Assembly (NCBI GenBank): GCA_963785415.1
Contig: CAWAVB010000001.1
Span: forward strand, 992,001-1,056,000
DNA: 64,000 bases
Reading direction: 5' to 3'
From: Bog-793 sp963785415
Lineage (GTDB): Bacteria > Actinomycetota > Acidimicrobiia > Acidimicrobiales > Bog-793
Shown: one piece after another, positions 8,338 through 16,773 of the stretch
Numbering within the stretch: the stretch's first letter is position 1
How the letters are laid out: each line of letters begins with the position of its first letter
Notes under the pieces: model-generated
Databases searched by the model: none
Told to the model about the DNA's origin: nothing
What the model saw: only the letters and a program-made list of their open reading frames with translations
Position numbers and translations under genes: made by a program

Positions 8338-9582
8338 ATGGATCCAAGAGGACGCGAAGTAGCCCTCGTGTGGACAAGAATCTGTTCAGTGGCCTCGGAT
8401 GAAGTTGCGCGATACGAACACAAGCAACAGTACAATCCAAACGATCCAAAGCACCGGCTCCAGCTCGTCAAGGAGGCGGTTGCCATGGCCAACGCCGAAG
8501 GCGGGGTCATCGCGATCGGGCTGGCCAACGACGGCTTTCGCGTAGGGGTCGACGATGCGTGTGTCGCTGCACTGGACCCTGCGCATCTCTGCGATCTCGT
8601 GGACAGGTTCATCGCGGGCGACCACATCGAGCTCAGCGTGAGGACGAGTCCAGCCGAACAACCCGAACTCCACGTAGTTGAGATCTCGGTTCCCCGGCAC
8701 CCGAGACCACCACTGGTGTTCAGCAAGGATGGGAACTATGCATCTCCATCAGGCCACCAGGAGGTCGCCTTCCGCCGAGGGGACGTCTATATGCGAAAAG
8801 GCACGAAGGCAGAAGTCGCATCTCGCAATGACTACCTGGGATGGATCAGCAACGCAGTTGACCGCGAGCGAGAACTATGGCGAAGTCGAGTCACGCTGAT
8901 CGCAGAACTCCCGCCAGATGCCGAGCTCTCGTTTGCCACAGGTTCCGACATCCCCCAGGACGAACCCGCTGCGATTCTCAGCCGCGCTATACCGATTTGG
9001 AAGCGTGACCCCTCGAAGCTTCTCAGTGGCCAGGAACTCGCCACGCTCCTTCTAGTTCGAGAGTCACTGAACCCCAGTTCTGAAGGCCAAGCCCTGATTC
9101 TTCACAGTGCGTTTCGACGTAGGTCAACGCTCTGGCACTGGCTGGGCGACTTCATGCCTTCGGTCGACCGTGTGAAATCGCTTCTTCTCGATGCCGTGGG
9201 AGGGTCCGATCGAGACAAGTCCGATGCCGCTCGATCCATCGTGGAAGTCGCTGCCGCGCTGCTGGGTCCTACGGACTATGGACAGGTCATCGGTGCATTG
9301 GGTAGCTCCTCCTATGCACACTTCCGCGAGGCCGCCCACGAAGTAGCGGATCAGTCGCATGTGCGTTCCGACTTGAAGAAGCTGCGCAAACGACTTCTCA
9401 ACGGTGTGTCGCTCGTAGATGCGAGCGATGCTGAACTCCACGCCGTGACACGCGAGCTTGCGGGCGTTCTCACAACTCCGGGCCGACACGTCGTAGATAG
9501 TCGCCAGCTCAATCGCGTCGGCTTGGAGTTCTTCGCTCGTTCACCGCTCGGACAGGTTGCTCTCGGCTATAGCCGCAAGTAG
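8338..9582 (+). CDS. AlbA_2 (Schlafen-like) ATP-binding domain protein
   Basis: A protein of about 414 residues. The N-terminal domain has the AlbA_2 pattern: ARYEHKQQY early, then LVKEAVAMANAEGGVIAIGL (the conserved AN-x-xGG-x-IxIG core), DDGFRVGVD-like turn, and a later FRRGDVYMRKGTKAE segment. The C-terminal 250 residues are not recognised. AlbA_2 domains occur in transcription regulators and in standalone nucleases or nucleic-acid-binding proteins linked to defence islands. ATG 8338 is preferred over the open frame from 8050 because the upstream part looks non-coding; no strong ribosome site supports it. It sits beside the integrase in the island. The role is unknown. Confidence 0.65.
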   Translation: MDPRGREVALVWTRICSVASDEVARYEHKQQYNPNDPKHRLQLVKEAVAMANAEGGVIAIGLANDGFRVGVDDACVAALDPAHLCDLVDRFIAGDHIELSVRTSPAEQPELHVVEISVPRHPRPPLVFSKDGNYASPSGHQEVAFRRGDVYMRKGTKAEVASRNDYLGWISNAVDRERELWRSRVTLIAELPPDAELSFATGSDIPQDEPAAILSRAIPIWKRDPSKLLSGQELATLLLVRESLNPSSEGQALILHSAFRRRSTLWHWLGDFMPSVDRVKSLLLDAVGGSDRDKSDAARSIVEVAAALLGPTDYGQVIGALGSSSYAHFREAAHEVADQSHVRSDLKKLRKRLLNGVSLVDASDAELHAVTRELAGVLTTPGRHVVDSRQLNRVGLEFFARSPLGQVALGYSRK

Positions 9583-9630
9583 GCGCATACCCCGTAACGC
9601 AGCTTCGCGGTCACGCCGTAACGGTCCAGG

Positions 9631-9846
9631 CTACGACCAGAGTGCTTCTGCCATCGCTTCCGCGGCCTGTTGGCGCTGCGGATCGAGGATGTGGCCGTAG
9701 ACGTCGGCAGTGATCCGGATCGACGAGTGGCCGAGGACGCGCGACACGACTTCGATGGGAACTCCCTGCGCGAGAAGAATCGAAGCGCAAGAGTGGCGGA
9801 GTTCATGGGGATGCCAGCCCACCAGACCCGCCTTGGCGGCGACGCG
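9631..9846 (-). pseudogene. Tyrosine integrase, C-terminal part (separated by IS21)
   Basis: The fragment encodes RVAAKAGLVGWHPHELRHSC, then the second catalytic histidine in LGHSSIRITADVYGHI, which also carries the nucleophilic tyrosine, ending at MAEALWS. This is the catalytic C-terminus of a tyrosine recombinase. The missing N-terminal 333 codons lie at 12928-13926 on the same strand, beyond an inserted IS21-type element. Joining base 12928 to base 9846 restores one continuous frame of about 404 codons. A short open frame starting inside the IS could still translate it, but without the N-terminal domains. Confidence 0.9.
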
Positions 9847-9852
9847 GTCGAA
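9847..9852. repeat. Target-site duplication of IS21 element (left copy)
   Basis: GTCGAA, identical to 12928-12933 on the other side of the element. Flanking bases differ, so the duplication is exactly 6 bp, within the range known for IS21-family elements. Confidence 0.85.
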
Positions 9853-9904
9853 TGAGAATGTCAACCCAATTTGGCCCCACCGTGCTCACCGGAGTTGGCC
9901 CCAC
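9853..9904. repeat. IS21 left end: terminal repeat plus internal copy
   Basis: TTGGCCCCAC occurs at 9871-9880 and again at 9895-9904, a 24-bp period, with GTGCTCACC between. Repeated terminal motifs are typical transposase-binding sites of IS21 elements. They match the right-end repeats in inverted orientation. Confidence 0.75.
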
Positions 9905-9938
9905 CTGATTCGTTGCTTCGCGGCGAACCCTCCGCCTG

Positions 9939-10514
9939 GTGCGGCCGCGTAGCGTTGAGGGTGTGCCCGGTGAGCCGAACGTGTTCTGGATGCGGATCGC
10001 CCTGTTGGACCATGAGCCCGAGATCTGGCGGCGGCTGCTCGTGCCCGGGTCGGTCCGGCTCGACAAGCTGCACCTGATCTTCCAGACGGCGATGGGGTGG
10101 ACGAACAGCCACCTCCACCAGTTCAGGATGAGCAACGCGCTCTATGGGATGCACGTCGAAGAGTGGGACGACGACGAGCTCCACGAGATCGAGTACACGC
10201 TCGCCGAGGTGGTCCGCCCCGGTGGCGAGTTCCTCTATGACTATGACTTCGGCGACTCCTGGAAGCACCAGGTGGTCGTCGAGCACACGTCGAGGACCCG
10301 GCCGGTGTTGAAGTTCGCCGTCTGCACCGAGGGCGCTCGGGCCTGTCCGCCCGAAGACGTCGGTGGGACGGGTGGCTATGCCCAGTTGCTCGAGGCGCTT
10401 CGCGATCCACGCCACGAAGAGCACGAGGAGTATCGGACCTGGGTCGGAGAGGACTTCGATCCGGGGTTGTTCGATCTGGCGCAGGTGAACGCGGCGCTCC
10501 AGCGGATCCGCTGA
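9939..10514 (+). CDS. pRiA4b ORF-3-like (IS1096 TnpR-type) protein
   Basis: A 191-residue protein with the family pattern: FWMRIALLDHEPEIWRRLLV, LDKLHLIFQTAMGWTNSHLH, the FLYDYDFGDSWKHQV core, then CPPEDVGGTGGY. The family is named after a plasmid ORF and appears on several mobile elements; its biochemical function is not established. It lies inside the IS21-type element on the strand opposite istA and istB, and its stop is directly adjacent to the istB stop (convergent). The start is uncertain: GTG at 9939 or GTG at 9963, the latter being closer to the conserved region. Standard IS21 elements have only two genes, so this is a passenger. Confidence 0.8.
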   Translation: MRPRSVEGVPGEPNVFWMRIALLDHEPEIWRRLLVPGSVRLDKLHLIFQTAMGWTNSHLHQFRMSNALYGMHVEEWDDDELHEIEYTLAEVVRPGGEFLYDYDFGDSWKHQVVVEHTSRTRPVLKFAVCTEGARACPPEDVGGTGGYAQLLEALRDPRHEEHEEYRTWVGEDFDPGLFDLAQVNAALQRIR

Positions 10515-11282
10515 TCAGCGGGACCGCTTCGCCCGGGTTGCGCGGAGGCGGTAGCTGTCCGATCCCGTCTCGACGATGTGGGCGCCGAAAGTCACCCGGT
10601 CGACGATCGCCGCGACGAGCCGTGCGTCGGCGACGACCTGGCCCCACTCCGAGAACGGCAAGTTCGAGGCGATCGCGATCGAGGCCCGCTCCTCGCGTTC
10701 GGTGAGGATCTGGAACAGCAGCTCCGCGCCCCTGGCGTCGAAGGCGACGTAACCGAGCTCGTCCAAGAGCAAGAGGTCGAGCCGGCCGTAGCGGGCGATG
10801 AGTCGGGAGAGACGACGTTCGTCCTGGGCCTCGGCGAGCTCGTTCACGAGTCCGGCACAGGTGACGTAGCGGACGCGCCTTCCCTCCTCGCAGGCACAGA
10901 TCCCCGTCCCGATCAGCAGGTGCGACTTGCCGGTGCCCGAGTCGCCGAGGAACACGACCGGTTCGCCGCGTTCGAGGAACGACAGCGACGACAACAGGGC
11001 GATCGTCTCCGCCCCGACGGACTTCGACGCGGCGAGGTCGAACTCCGAGAGGCGCTTTTGGCGCGGGAAGCGCGCCTCGGCGATCCGGCGCTCGCGGCGG
11101 TGGGCATTGCGCTCGTCGACCTCCGCGCAGAGCACGTCGGCGAGGTAAGGGAGGTGGCCGACGCGTTCGCGTGTCGCCTGCTCGGCGAGGCGTGGGGCCT
11201 CGGCGCGCACGACGGGAAGGCGGAGGTCCCGGGTCGCGGCGCCGATCGCGGCCAGCGCCGCCTGGTCGGACAGCTTGGTCAT
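10515..11282 (-). CDS. istB: IS21 transposition helper ATPase IstB
   Basis: A 255-residue AAA+ ATPase that assists the IstA transposase in target selection. Walker A is FLGDSGTGKSHL, Walker B LLLLDELGY, and sensor-region IAIASNLPFSEWGQV is visible. The start ATG overlaps the stop of istA (ATGA), the normal coupled arrangement. Length matches the family. Confidence 0.93.
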   Translation of the reverse strand: MTKLSDQAALAAIGAATRDLRLPVVRAEAPRLAEQATRERVGHLPYLADVLCAEVDERNAHRRERRIAEARFPRQKRLSEFDLAASKSVGAETIALLSSLSFLERGEPVVFLGDSGTGKSHLLIGTGICACEEGRRVRYVTCAGLVNELAEAQDERRLSRLIARYGRLDLLLLDELGYVAFDARGAELLFQILTEREERASIAIASNLPFSEWGQVVADARLVAAIVDRVTFGAHIVETGSDSYRLRATRAKRSR

Positions 11283-12807
11283 GAGCTCTCCTCCAACAAG
11301 GTGTCGTAGGCCTGCAGGGTGGGGGCGGGCCGGTCGAAGCGGCTGAGCGCGCCGATCGCGACGACGACGCCGGACCGGTCGTCCGCGGCGCGGCGCGCCT
11401 CGACGATCACGACCTCGGGGTCGACCGATCCGATGCCGAGGGCCCGCTCGATGCCGGAGAGGACCGCAGCCCTTGGCAAGTTGCGGTGCGCGAGGAGAAC
11501 GCCGATGAGCGCCCGCGTCCCTGCCGCGTCGCCGAGCCGGCGCCGCGCCTCGGACCAGAAGCGCTCATGGAGCGCGGTGAACGCGCCCGACGCCCGGGCC
11601 TGGTCGAGGGCGGTCGCCCCGGGGAACGCTCCGGGCTTGCGCTCGAGGACCTCGAGGTAGTGGTCCAGAGTCAGGGACTCGGCGCCCTTGGCCATCAGCC
11701 GCTCGTGACGGGCGACGAGCGCTCCGCCGTCGTAGGCCTCGACGAACGACGCCGAGAGCCGGACCTCGAGGCGCCGGCCGACGAGGCGAGCCGGGGCGGA
11801 GTAGAAGCGCTGGCGGACGCAGATCCTCGAGCGCTGGTCGACCCGGCACCGCAGGGGCAGCGCGGTGTCGAAGCGATCGGTCGGCAGTGGCAGGAACAAG
11901 GCGAGCTCCCCGCCGCGTGCTCGGCGACGCTCACCTTGCGCCCGAGCAGGTGGCGGCCGTCGTCGAGGTCGTCGGCCAGCGCCACCAGCCTGTTCAACTC
12001 GGCGAGGCTCGAGACATTCGGCACCGGGACGAGGTGGCGGCGGCGGAACCGGCCGACCTCGCCCTCGACGCCGCCCTTCTCGTGCGCGCCCTCGACGCCG
12101 GGGATGCAGAAGAAGCTGTCGAAGCCGTAGTGAGAGCGGAGCGCGACAAAGCGGGCGGCTTCCAGCCGGTCCCGACCGCGCAGCACCTTGATGACCGCGG
12201 GCTTCAGGTTGTCGTAGCGGATGCGCCGGGGCACGCCACCGAACCGTTCGAACGCGCCGACGTGGCCGTCGAGGAACACCTCCTGGGTCTCGCCGGCGTA
12301 GACACGGTGGAACGCCCGGCCCGAGGCGGACAGCCGCATCACGAAGAGATGGCCGGTGACGAGCTTGCCGTTGCAGACGAAGCTCACCTGCCCGAAGTCG
12401 ACCTCGGCCTCCTCGCCGGGTGGGTGGATCTGCGGCACCTTGACCTCGGCGAGCGCGACGGGCCGCTTCCGCCTCGCCTGCGCGACGTAGCGGCGGACGG
12501 TCGACTCGCCCACCTCCGCCCCGAGTTCTTCAACAAGGCGCTGGAAGACTCGTCGGGCGGTGTGGCGCTGCTTTCTCGGCGCGGACTCGTCCTCCGCGAG
12601 CCAGCGGTCGATCGTCGCCTTCCAGGGATCGAGCGCCGGCGACGGGTGCACCGCCGACTTTCGCGGCGGAGGGATCGGCGATGCCAGCGCCTGGCGCACC
12701 GCTCGTCGATGCACACCGAACCGATTCGCGAGTGCTCGGATGCCGAGCCCCTCGCGGTCGTGCGCCTTGCGGATTTCCTCGAACAGCTCCACCCGTGACC
12801 TCGTCAT
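11279..12807 (-). CDS. istA: IS21 transposase IstA, split by a -1 frameshift
   Basis: The first frame (from 12807) encodes an HTH region (IRALANRFGVHRRAVRQAL), the catalytic core with D in EAEVDFGQ, D in RYDNLKPAV and E in AHEKGGVEGEV, and runs to KVSVAEHAAG. The expected continuation, ELALFLPLPTDRFDTALPL and the C-terminal domain, lies in the -1 frame from about 11900 to 11279. The switch falls at a GGGG run (11908-11911 on the complement). Either one G has been lost (mutation or assembly error) or ribosomes slip -1 there. The C-terminal frame overlaps istB by ATGA. The rest of the element is intact. Confidence 0.85.
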
Positions 12808-12865
12808 CCGCCCAGATTCGGCGCACCGACCGCGATGGTGGTGGACCCTGGCGGAGGCACTCTGG

Positions 12866-12927
12866 GTGGGGCCAGATCAGGTGAGCACGACCGTCAGAAG
12901 TGGGGCCAGACCAGATGAGCACACTCA
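12866..12927. repeat. IS21 right end: two direct repeats
   Basis: GTGGGGCCAGA begins at 12866 and again at 12900 (34-bp period), each followed by a CAG-x-TGAGCAC string. The outermost copy ends at the element border. On the complement these read TGGCCCCAC, matching the left end in inverted orientation. Confidence 0.75.
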
Positions 12928-12933
12928 GTCGAA
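12928..12933. repeat. Target-site duplication of IS21 element (right copy)
   Basis: GTCGAA, identical to 9847-9852. On the complement this is TTCGAC, coding Phe-Asp within the integrase. Confidence 0.85.
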
Positions 12934-13926
12934 CGAGTGTCGGAAGTTCGCCGGATCGAGTGGCGTGCCAACTTCGCTCGTGAGGACAAGGTCGGTGTCC
13001 AGCCACGATTCGCCGACCAAGAGCCGCTCGGCTGCCTGGCGCTTCTTGTGGGCCCGGAGTGAGCTTGCCACCGGAGCCGGAAGGTTGATCTTCCTGCGGC
13101 TCCGTTCGGTCTTCGGTGGACCGAGGACGAGATGACTACCGACCCGAGAAAGGGCCTGGGAGACGGTGAGGATGTTGCTCTCGAAGTCAACGTCCATCCA
13201 GCGGAGACCGAATACCTCGCCTCGGCGCAGGCCGAGAGAGAGCATGGCGACGAACGCCGCTTCCAGTCGCTCGCCACTCGCGGCTTGTAGTAGTGACCGG
13301 GCTTGCTCCGGCGTGAGAGTGCGGCCCTCGGTCTTCGGCTCTCGAGGCCCGTCGGTGAGTCGGACGACGTTTCGCCCGACCATCCCCCATCGCTCCGCCT
13401 GCCCGAGGGCTTGGCCAAGCACAACTCGAATGAGCCTGACCGTCCGGGGCGAGTAGCCGCCAGCGGCGGTGGGCTGCTCCACGATCCCGTCACCCGTTCG
13501 GACCCGTCTGGGAAGTCGCGTCTCCTGTTTGCGACGGAGGAGCGCTTGCACGTCGGCGGGCGAGAGCGCGGTCAGCTTCTTCTTGCCGAGCTCGGGAATG
13601 ATGTGGTGTTCAGCGATGAGCCGATAGTTCTCGAGTGTTGCGGGGCCCACGCGACCGGGCACGACATCGCGAAGCCAACGGTGGAGCAGTTGTTCGACGG
13701 TGGTCCGGTCGTCCGGAGGAGGGAGACCCTTCGAGATCTCGCCGTGGAGTTGTTTGATCTTGCGGACCACCTCCGCCTGGGTCCGGCCGTAGACGACCTT
13801 GCGGCGACGCCGCCCGTTCTCCCAGCCGAGATGGACCGAACCGACCCAGCGGCCGTCGGTGTCGCGGCGGTAGATCGAGCCTTCGCCGTGCCCACGGCGC
13901 TTGGATCGGTCGGCATTCGTCGCCAC
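12928..13926 (-). pseudogene. Tyrosine integrase, N-terminal 333 codons (disrupted by IS21)
   Basis: From GTG 13926 the protein has an arm-binding AP2-like domain (GEGSIYRRDTDGRWVGSV), a SAM-like core-binding domain (YRLIAEHHIIPELGKKKLT), and the start of the catalytic domain with the first catalytic arginine in LGLRRGEVFGLRW. It ends at GTPLDPANFRHSFD, where the IS21 element inserts and supplies a TGA. The remaining catalytic residues are at 9631-9846. The gene starts about 100 bases from the 3' end of tRNA-Ala, the expected place for an integrase that uses the tRNA as attachment site. In this state the island cannot be excised by its own integrase. Confidence 0.92.
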
Positions 13927-13946
13927 GCCAGCACCCCCGGATTCAT

Positions 13947-13967
13947 GGCTACATTTTTGGCTACATT
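13947..13967. repeat. Direct repeats next to the integrase start
   Basis: GGCTACATT occurs at 13947-13955 and 13959-13967, a 12-bp period, between the integrase start and the tRNA. Short direct repeats here resemble arm-type integrase binding sites. This is inference from position. Confidence 0.4.
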
Positions 13968-14032
13968 CCGGGTGACAAACTAGTCGGACGGGTTACCGAT
14001 GAGAAATAATCGGCCTCTGACCTGAGATTCTG

Positions 14033-14109
14033 TGGTGGAGGCGACGGGATTCGAACCCGCGAACCTCTTGACTGCCAGTCAAGCGCTCTACCAACTGAGC
14101 TACGCCCCC
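14033..14109 (-). tRNA. tRNA-Ala(GGC), CCA encoded
   Basis: The complement folds as a full cloverleaf: acceptor GGGGGCG pairs with CGCCTCC, D-arm GCTC/GAGC, anticodon stem CTTGA/TCAAG with loop CTGGCAG (anticodon GGC), T-loop GTTCGAATC, and a genomically encoded 3' CCA. The third acceptor pair is G-U, the identity element for alanine. The 3' end faces the integrase gene, marking this tRNA as the probable attachment site of the island. Confidence 0.95.
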
Positions 14110-14275
14110 GAGATGCTCCCTGTCTGATCACCAGACGACCATTCTTGGCGCCTGCCGCGGTCTCGGGACCCGATCAGGCGCACCCGTCAACTTCGGGTGT
14201 TGCGATCTTAGGTCGCGGCGACCGGCGCGCTATTCCGGCGATCGTCCCGTCCCCACTCGGTAGTCTTTGGCCCCA

Positions 14276-16744
14276 ATGAGGGCAAACTACGACTTTGCGG
14301 AAGCCGAGCCGCGCTGGCAACGGCGCTGGGCGGAGGAGGGCACATACGAGGTCGACCTCGACGATCCTCGCCCGCCCTACTACGTCCTCTCGATGTACCC
14401 ATACCCGAGCGGGCCCGCCCACCAGGGCCACATCCGCAACTACACCTTCGGCGACGTGCTGGTCCGGTTCCGGACGATGCAGGGCCACGCGGTGCTCTCG
14501 CCGTTCGGGTTCGACTCGTTCGGGCTGCCGGCCGAGAACGCGGCGATCAAGGGCGGTGCGAGCCACCCGCGCGAGTACACCGAGGCCCGCATCGAGGAGT
14601 TGCGCGCGAGCGTGCTGCGCCTCGGGGCCGTCTACGACTGGCGCCGCGAGGTGCGCAGCCACGACCCCGACTACATGCGCTTCAACCAGCTCATCTTCCT
14701 CCGGTTCCTCGAAGCGGGCCTCGCCTACCGGCGCAAGGCCCCCGTGAACTGGTGCCCTGGCTGCCAGACCGTGCTCGCCAACGAGCAGGTCCTCTCCGAC
14801 GGCACCTGCGAGCGCTCGGGCGACGTCGTTGAGCGCCGCCTCCTCGAGCAGTGGTTCCTCCGGATCACGAAGTACGCCGACGAGATACTCGCCGCCCTCG
14901 ACTGGCTCGACTGGCCCGACCGGGTGAAGACGATGCAGCGCAATTGGATCGGACGGTCCGAGGGGGTCCTTTTCCGTCTCCCGGTCGAGAACCGCCCCGA
15001 CGTCTCGATCGAGGTCTTCACGACGCGGGCGGACACCGGGTTCGGTGTCACCTACGTCGTCCTCGCGCCGGAACACCCCCTCGTCGGCGAGCTCACGACC
15101 CCGGACTGCGCCGCCGCGGTGACCGAGCTCTGCCGGGCGGCGGCGAGCGAATCCGACCGGCAGCGCCTGGAGGGCGACGTCGCAGCGGCCAAACGCGGCG
15201 CCTACACCGGGAGCCGATGCGTCAACCCGTTCACGGGTGAGCCGGTGCCGATCTACGTCGCCGACTACGTGATCGCGACCTACGGCACCGGGGCGATCAT
15301 GGCCGTCCCGGCCGAGGACCAGCGCGACCACGACTTCGCCGTCGCCCACCACCTGCCGGTAGTCCGCACCGTCGCGCCCCCCGACGACTTCACCGGCGAG
15401 GCCTGGACCGGGCCCGGCAGGAAGATCAACAGCGGTTTCCTCGACGGCCTCGACGTCGAGACGGCGAAGGATCAGGCGACCGAGTGGCTCGTCGACAAGG
15501 GCCTCGGCGTGCGCTCCGTGCAGTACCGGCTGCGGGACTGGTTGATCAGCCGGCAGCGCTACTGGGGGTGCCCGATCCCCGTCGTCTACTGCCCGGTCGA
15601 CGGCGTCGTCGGGGTCGCCGAGTCCGACCTGCCCGTGCTTTTGCCCGAGGACGTCGAGTTCCTGCCGACGGGCGAGTCGCCGCTCAAGCGCCACAAGGGC
15701 TTCCTCGAAGCGACGTGCCCGCGCTGTGGCGGCCCGGCCGTGCGTGAGACCGACACGATGGATACCTTCGTCGACTCGTCCTGGTACTTCCTGAGACTCT
15801 GCTCGCCGCGCGACCACTCGGAGCCGGTCGATCTCGAGTCGGCTCGGCACTTCATGCCGGTCGACCAGTACATCGGCGGCATCACCCACGCCATCCTCCA
15901 CCTGCTCTACGCCCGCTTCTACACCCGCGCCCTCGGCGACCTCGGCCTCTCGCCGCCGGAGATCCGTGAACCGTTCACTCAGTTGTTCTGCCAGGGGATG
16001 ATCCGGCTCGGCGGGACCGCCATGTCGAAGTCGAAGGGCAACGTCATCGCCCCCGACGAGTACTTCGCCACCGTCGGCGCCGACGCGCTTCGTCTTTTCC
16101 ACCTCTTCGTCGCGCCCCCGGTCGACGACTTCGACTGGACTCCCCAGTCTGACGAGATGATCGAAGGCTGCGCCCGCTATTTGCGACGGGTGTGGCGTCT
16201 CGCCGTCCCCGACGACGAGACCGAGCCGGCCCGGCCGGCAGACCTGGCCGCGCGCTCGGGTGCCGGCGACGACCTGCGCCGCGTCATGCACCGCACGATC
16301 GACTCGATCACGACCGACCTCGGCCGTTACGAGTTCAACACCGCCGTCTCGTCGGCGATGGAGTTCACTAACGCGATCTACCGCGCGGCTCGCGACGGCG
16401 CCGAGCCGGCGCTCTGCGACGAGGCGGTCGACACGTTGCTCAAGCTGCTCGCGCCGATGGCGCCCCACCTCGCCGCCGAGGCCTGGGAGCGCCGGCACGG
16501 CGGGCACGTCCACGAGGAGCCCTGGCCGATCGCCGAGGCGTCGTTCCTTGTCGACGAGCAGGTCACCTTGATCGTCCAGACGAACGGCAAATTGCGCGAC
16601 CGGATCGTCGTCGACGCCTCGATCTCAGAAGATGACGCCGTCCGCCTTGCCCTCGCCTCGCCCAAAGTCGCCGAGGTGCTCGGGGGCAAGAAACCCCGCC
16701 GGGTCGTCGTGCGGCTGCCGCATCTCGTGAACATCGTTTCCTGA
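14276..16744 (+). CDS. leuS: Leucyl-tRNA synthetase
   Basis: A class I synthetase of 822 residues that charges tRNA-Leu in the cytoplasm. The HIGH-type motif is PAHQGHIRNY near residue 45; the zinc or insert region contains WCPGCQTVLANEQV; the CP1 editing domain has the T-rich FTTRADTGFG and GTGAIMAVPAEDQRDHDFA (editing aspartate region); the KMSKS motif is AMSKSKGN near residue 583. ATG 14276 is preferred to an in-frame TTG nine bases upstream; neither has a strong ribosome site. Length is typical of bacterial LeuRS. It is divergent from the tRNA-Ala gene and marks the return to core, high-GC DNA. Confidence 0.97.
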   Translation: MRANYDFAEAEPRWQRRWAEEGTYEVDLDDPRPPYYVLSMYPYPSGPAHQGHIRNYTFGDVLVRFRTMQGHAVLSPFGFDSFGLPAENAAIKGGASHPREYTEARIEELRASVLRLGAVYDWRREVRSHDPDYMRFNQLIFLRFLEAGLAYRRKAPVNWCPGCQTVLANEQVLSDGTCERSGDVVERRLLEQWFLRITKYADEILAALDWLDWPDRVKTMQRNWIGRSEGVLFRLPVENRPDVSIEVFTTRADTGFGVTYVVLAPEHPLVGELTTPDCAAAVTELCRAAASESDRQRLEGDVAAAKRGAYTGSRCVNPFTGEPVPIYVADYVIATYGTGAIMAVPAEDQRDHDFAVAHHLPVVRTVAPPDDFTGEAWTGPGRKINSGFLDGLDVETAKDQATEWLVDKGLGVRSVQYRLRDWLISRQRYWGCPIPVVYCPVDGVVGVAESDLPVLLPEDVEFLPTGESPLKRHKGFLEATCPRCGGPAVRETDTMDTFVDSSWYFLRLCSPRDHSEPVDLESARHFMPVDQYIGGITHAILHLLYARFYTRALGDLGLSPPEIREPFTQLFCQGMIRLGGTAMSKSKGNVIAPDEYFATVGADALRLFHLFVAPPVDDFDWTPQSDEMIEGCARYLRRVWRLAVPDDETEPARPADLAARSGAGDDLRRVMHRTIDSITTDLGRYEFNTAVSSAMEFTNAIYRAARDGAEPALCDEAVDTLLKLLAPMAPHLAAEAWERRHGGHVHEEPWPIAEASFLVDEQVTLIVQTNGKLRDRIVVDASISEDDAVRLALASPKVAEVLGGKKPRRVVVRLPHLVNIVS

Positions 16745-16773
16745 CGCCCGCGGGCGCCGCGGCGGGATCCGGG

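Larger units (their letters stand above)
9853..12927. mobile_element. Complete IS21-family insertion sequence with passenger gene
   Basis: A 3075-bp element delimited by GTCGAA duplications. Its ends read TGAG-x2-TG and then TGGCCCCAC inward from both sides. It carries istA and istB on the minus strand and an extra plus-strand gene of the pRiA4b ORF-3 family. The insertion lies inside the integrase gene and splits it precisely. The final TGA of its right end acts as the stop of the truncated integrase. The perfect duplication indicates a fairly recent insertion. Confidence 0.9.
1..14109. mobile_element. Putative genomic island (left end outside window) at tRNA-Ala
   Basis: The stretch from the window start to the tRNA-Ala gene is dense in transposase genes and relics, has visibly lower GC in several blocks (about 2000-4500 and 6600-8100), and ends with a tyrosine integrase whose N-terminal end lies about 100 bases from the 3' end of the tRNA. 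That layout is typical of integrative elements using a tRNA as attachment site. I saw no second copy of the tRNA 3' end in the window, so the other boundary is probably to the left of position 1 or has been lost. The extent is therefore inferred. Confidence 0.6.

Noticed and set aside
1..13900. Second copy of the tRNA-Ala 3' end as the other island attachment site
   Set aside because: No string resembling the T-arm and acceptor end was found by eye in this part; the other end is probably outside the window.
14174..16513. Minus-strand open frame of about 779 codons opposite leuS
   Set aside because: Mirrors the LeuRS coding strand, with Arg/Val/Gly/Asp-rich composition and no motif.
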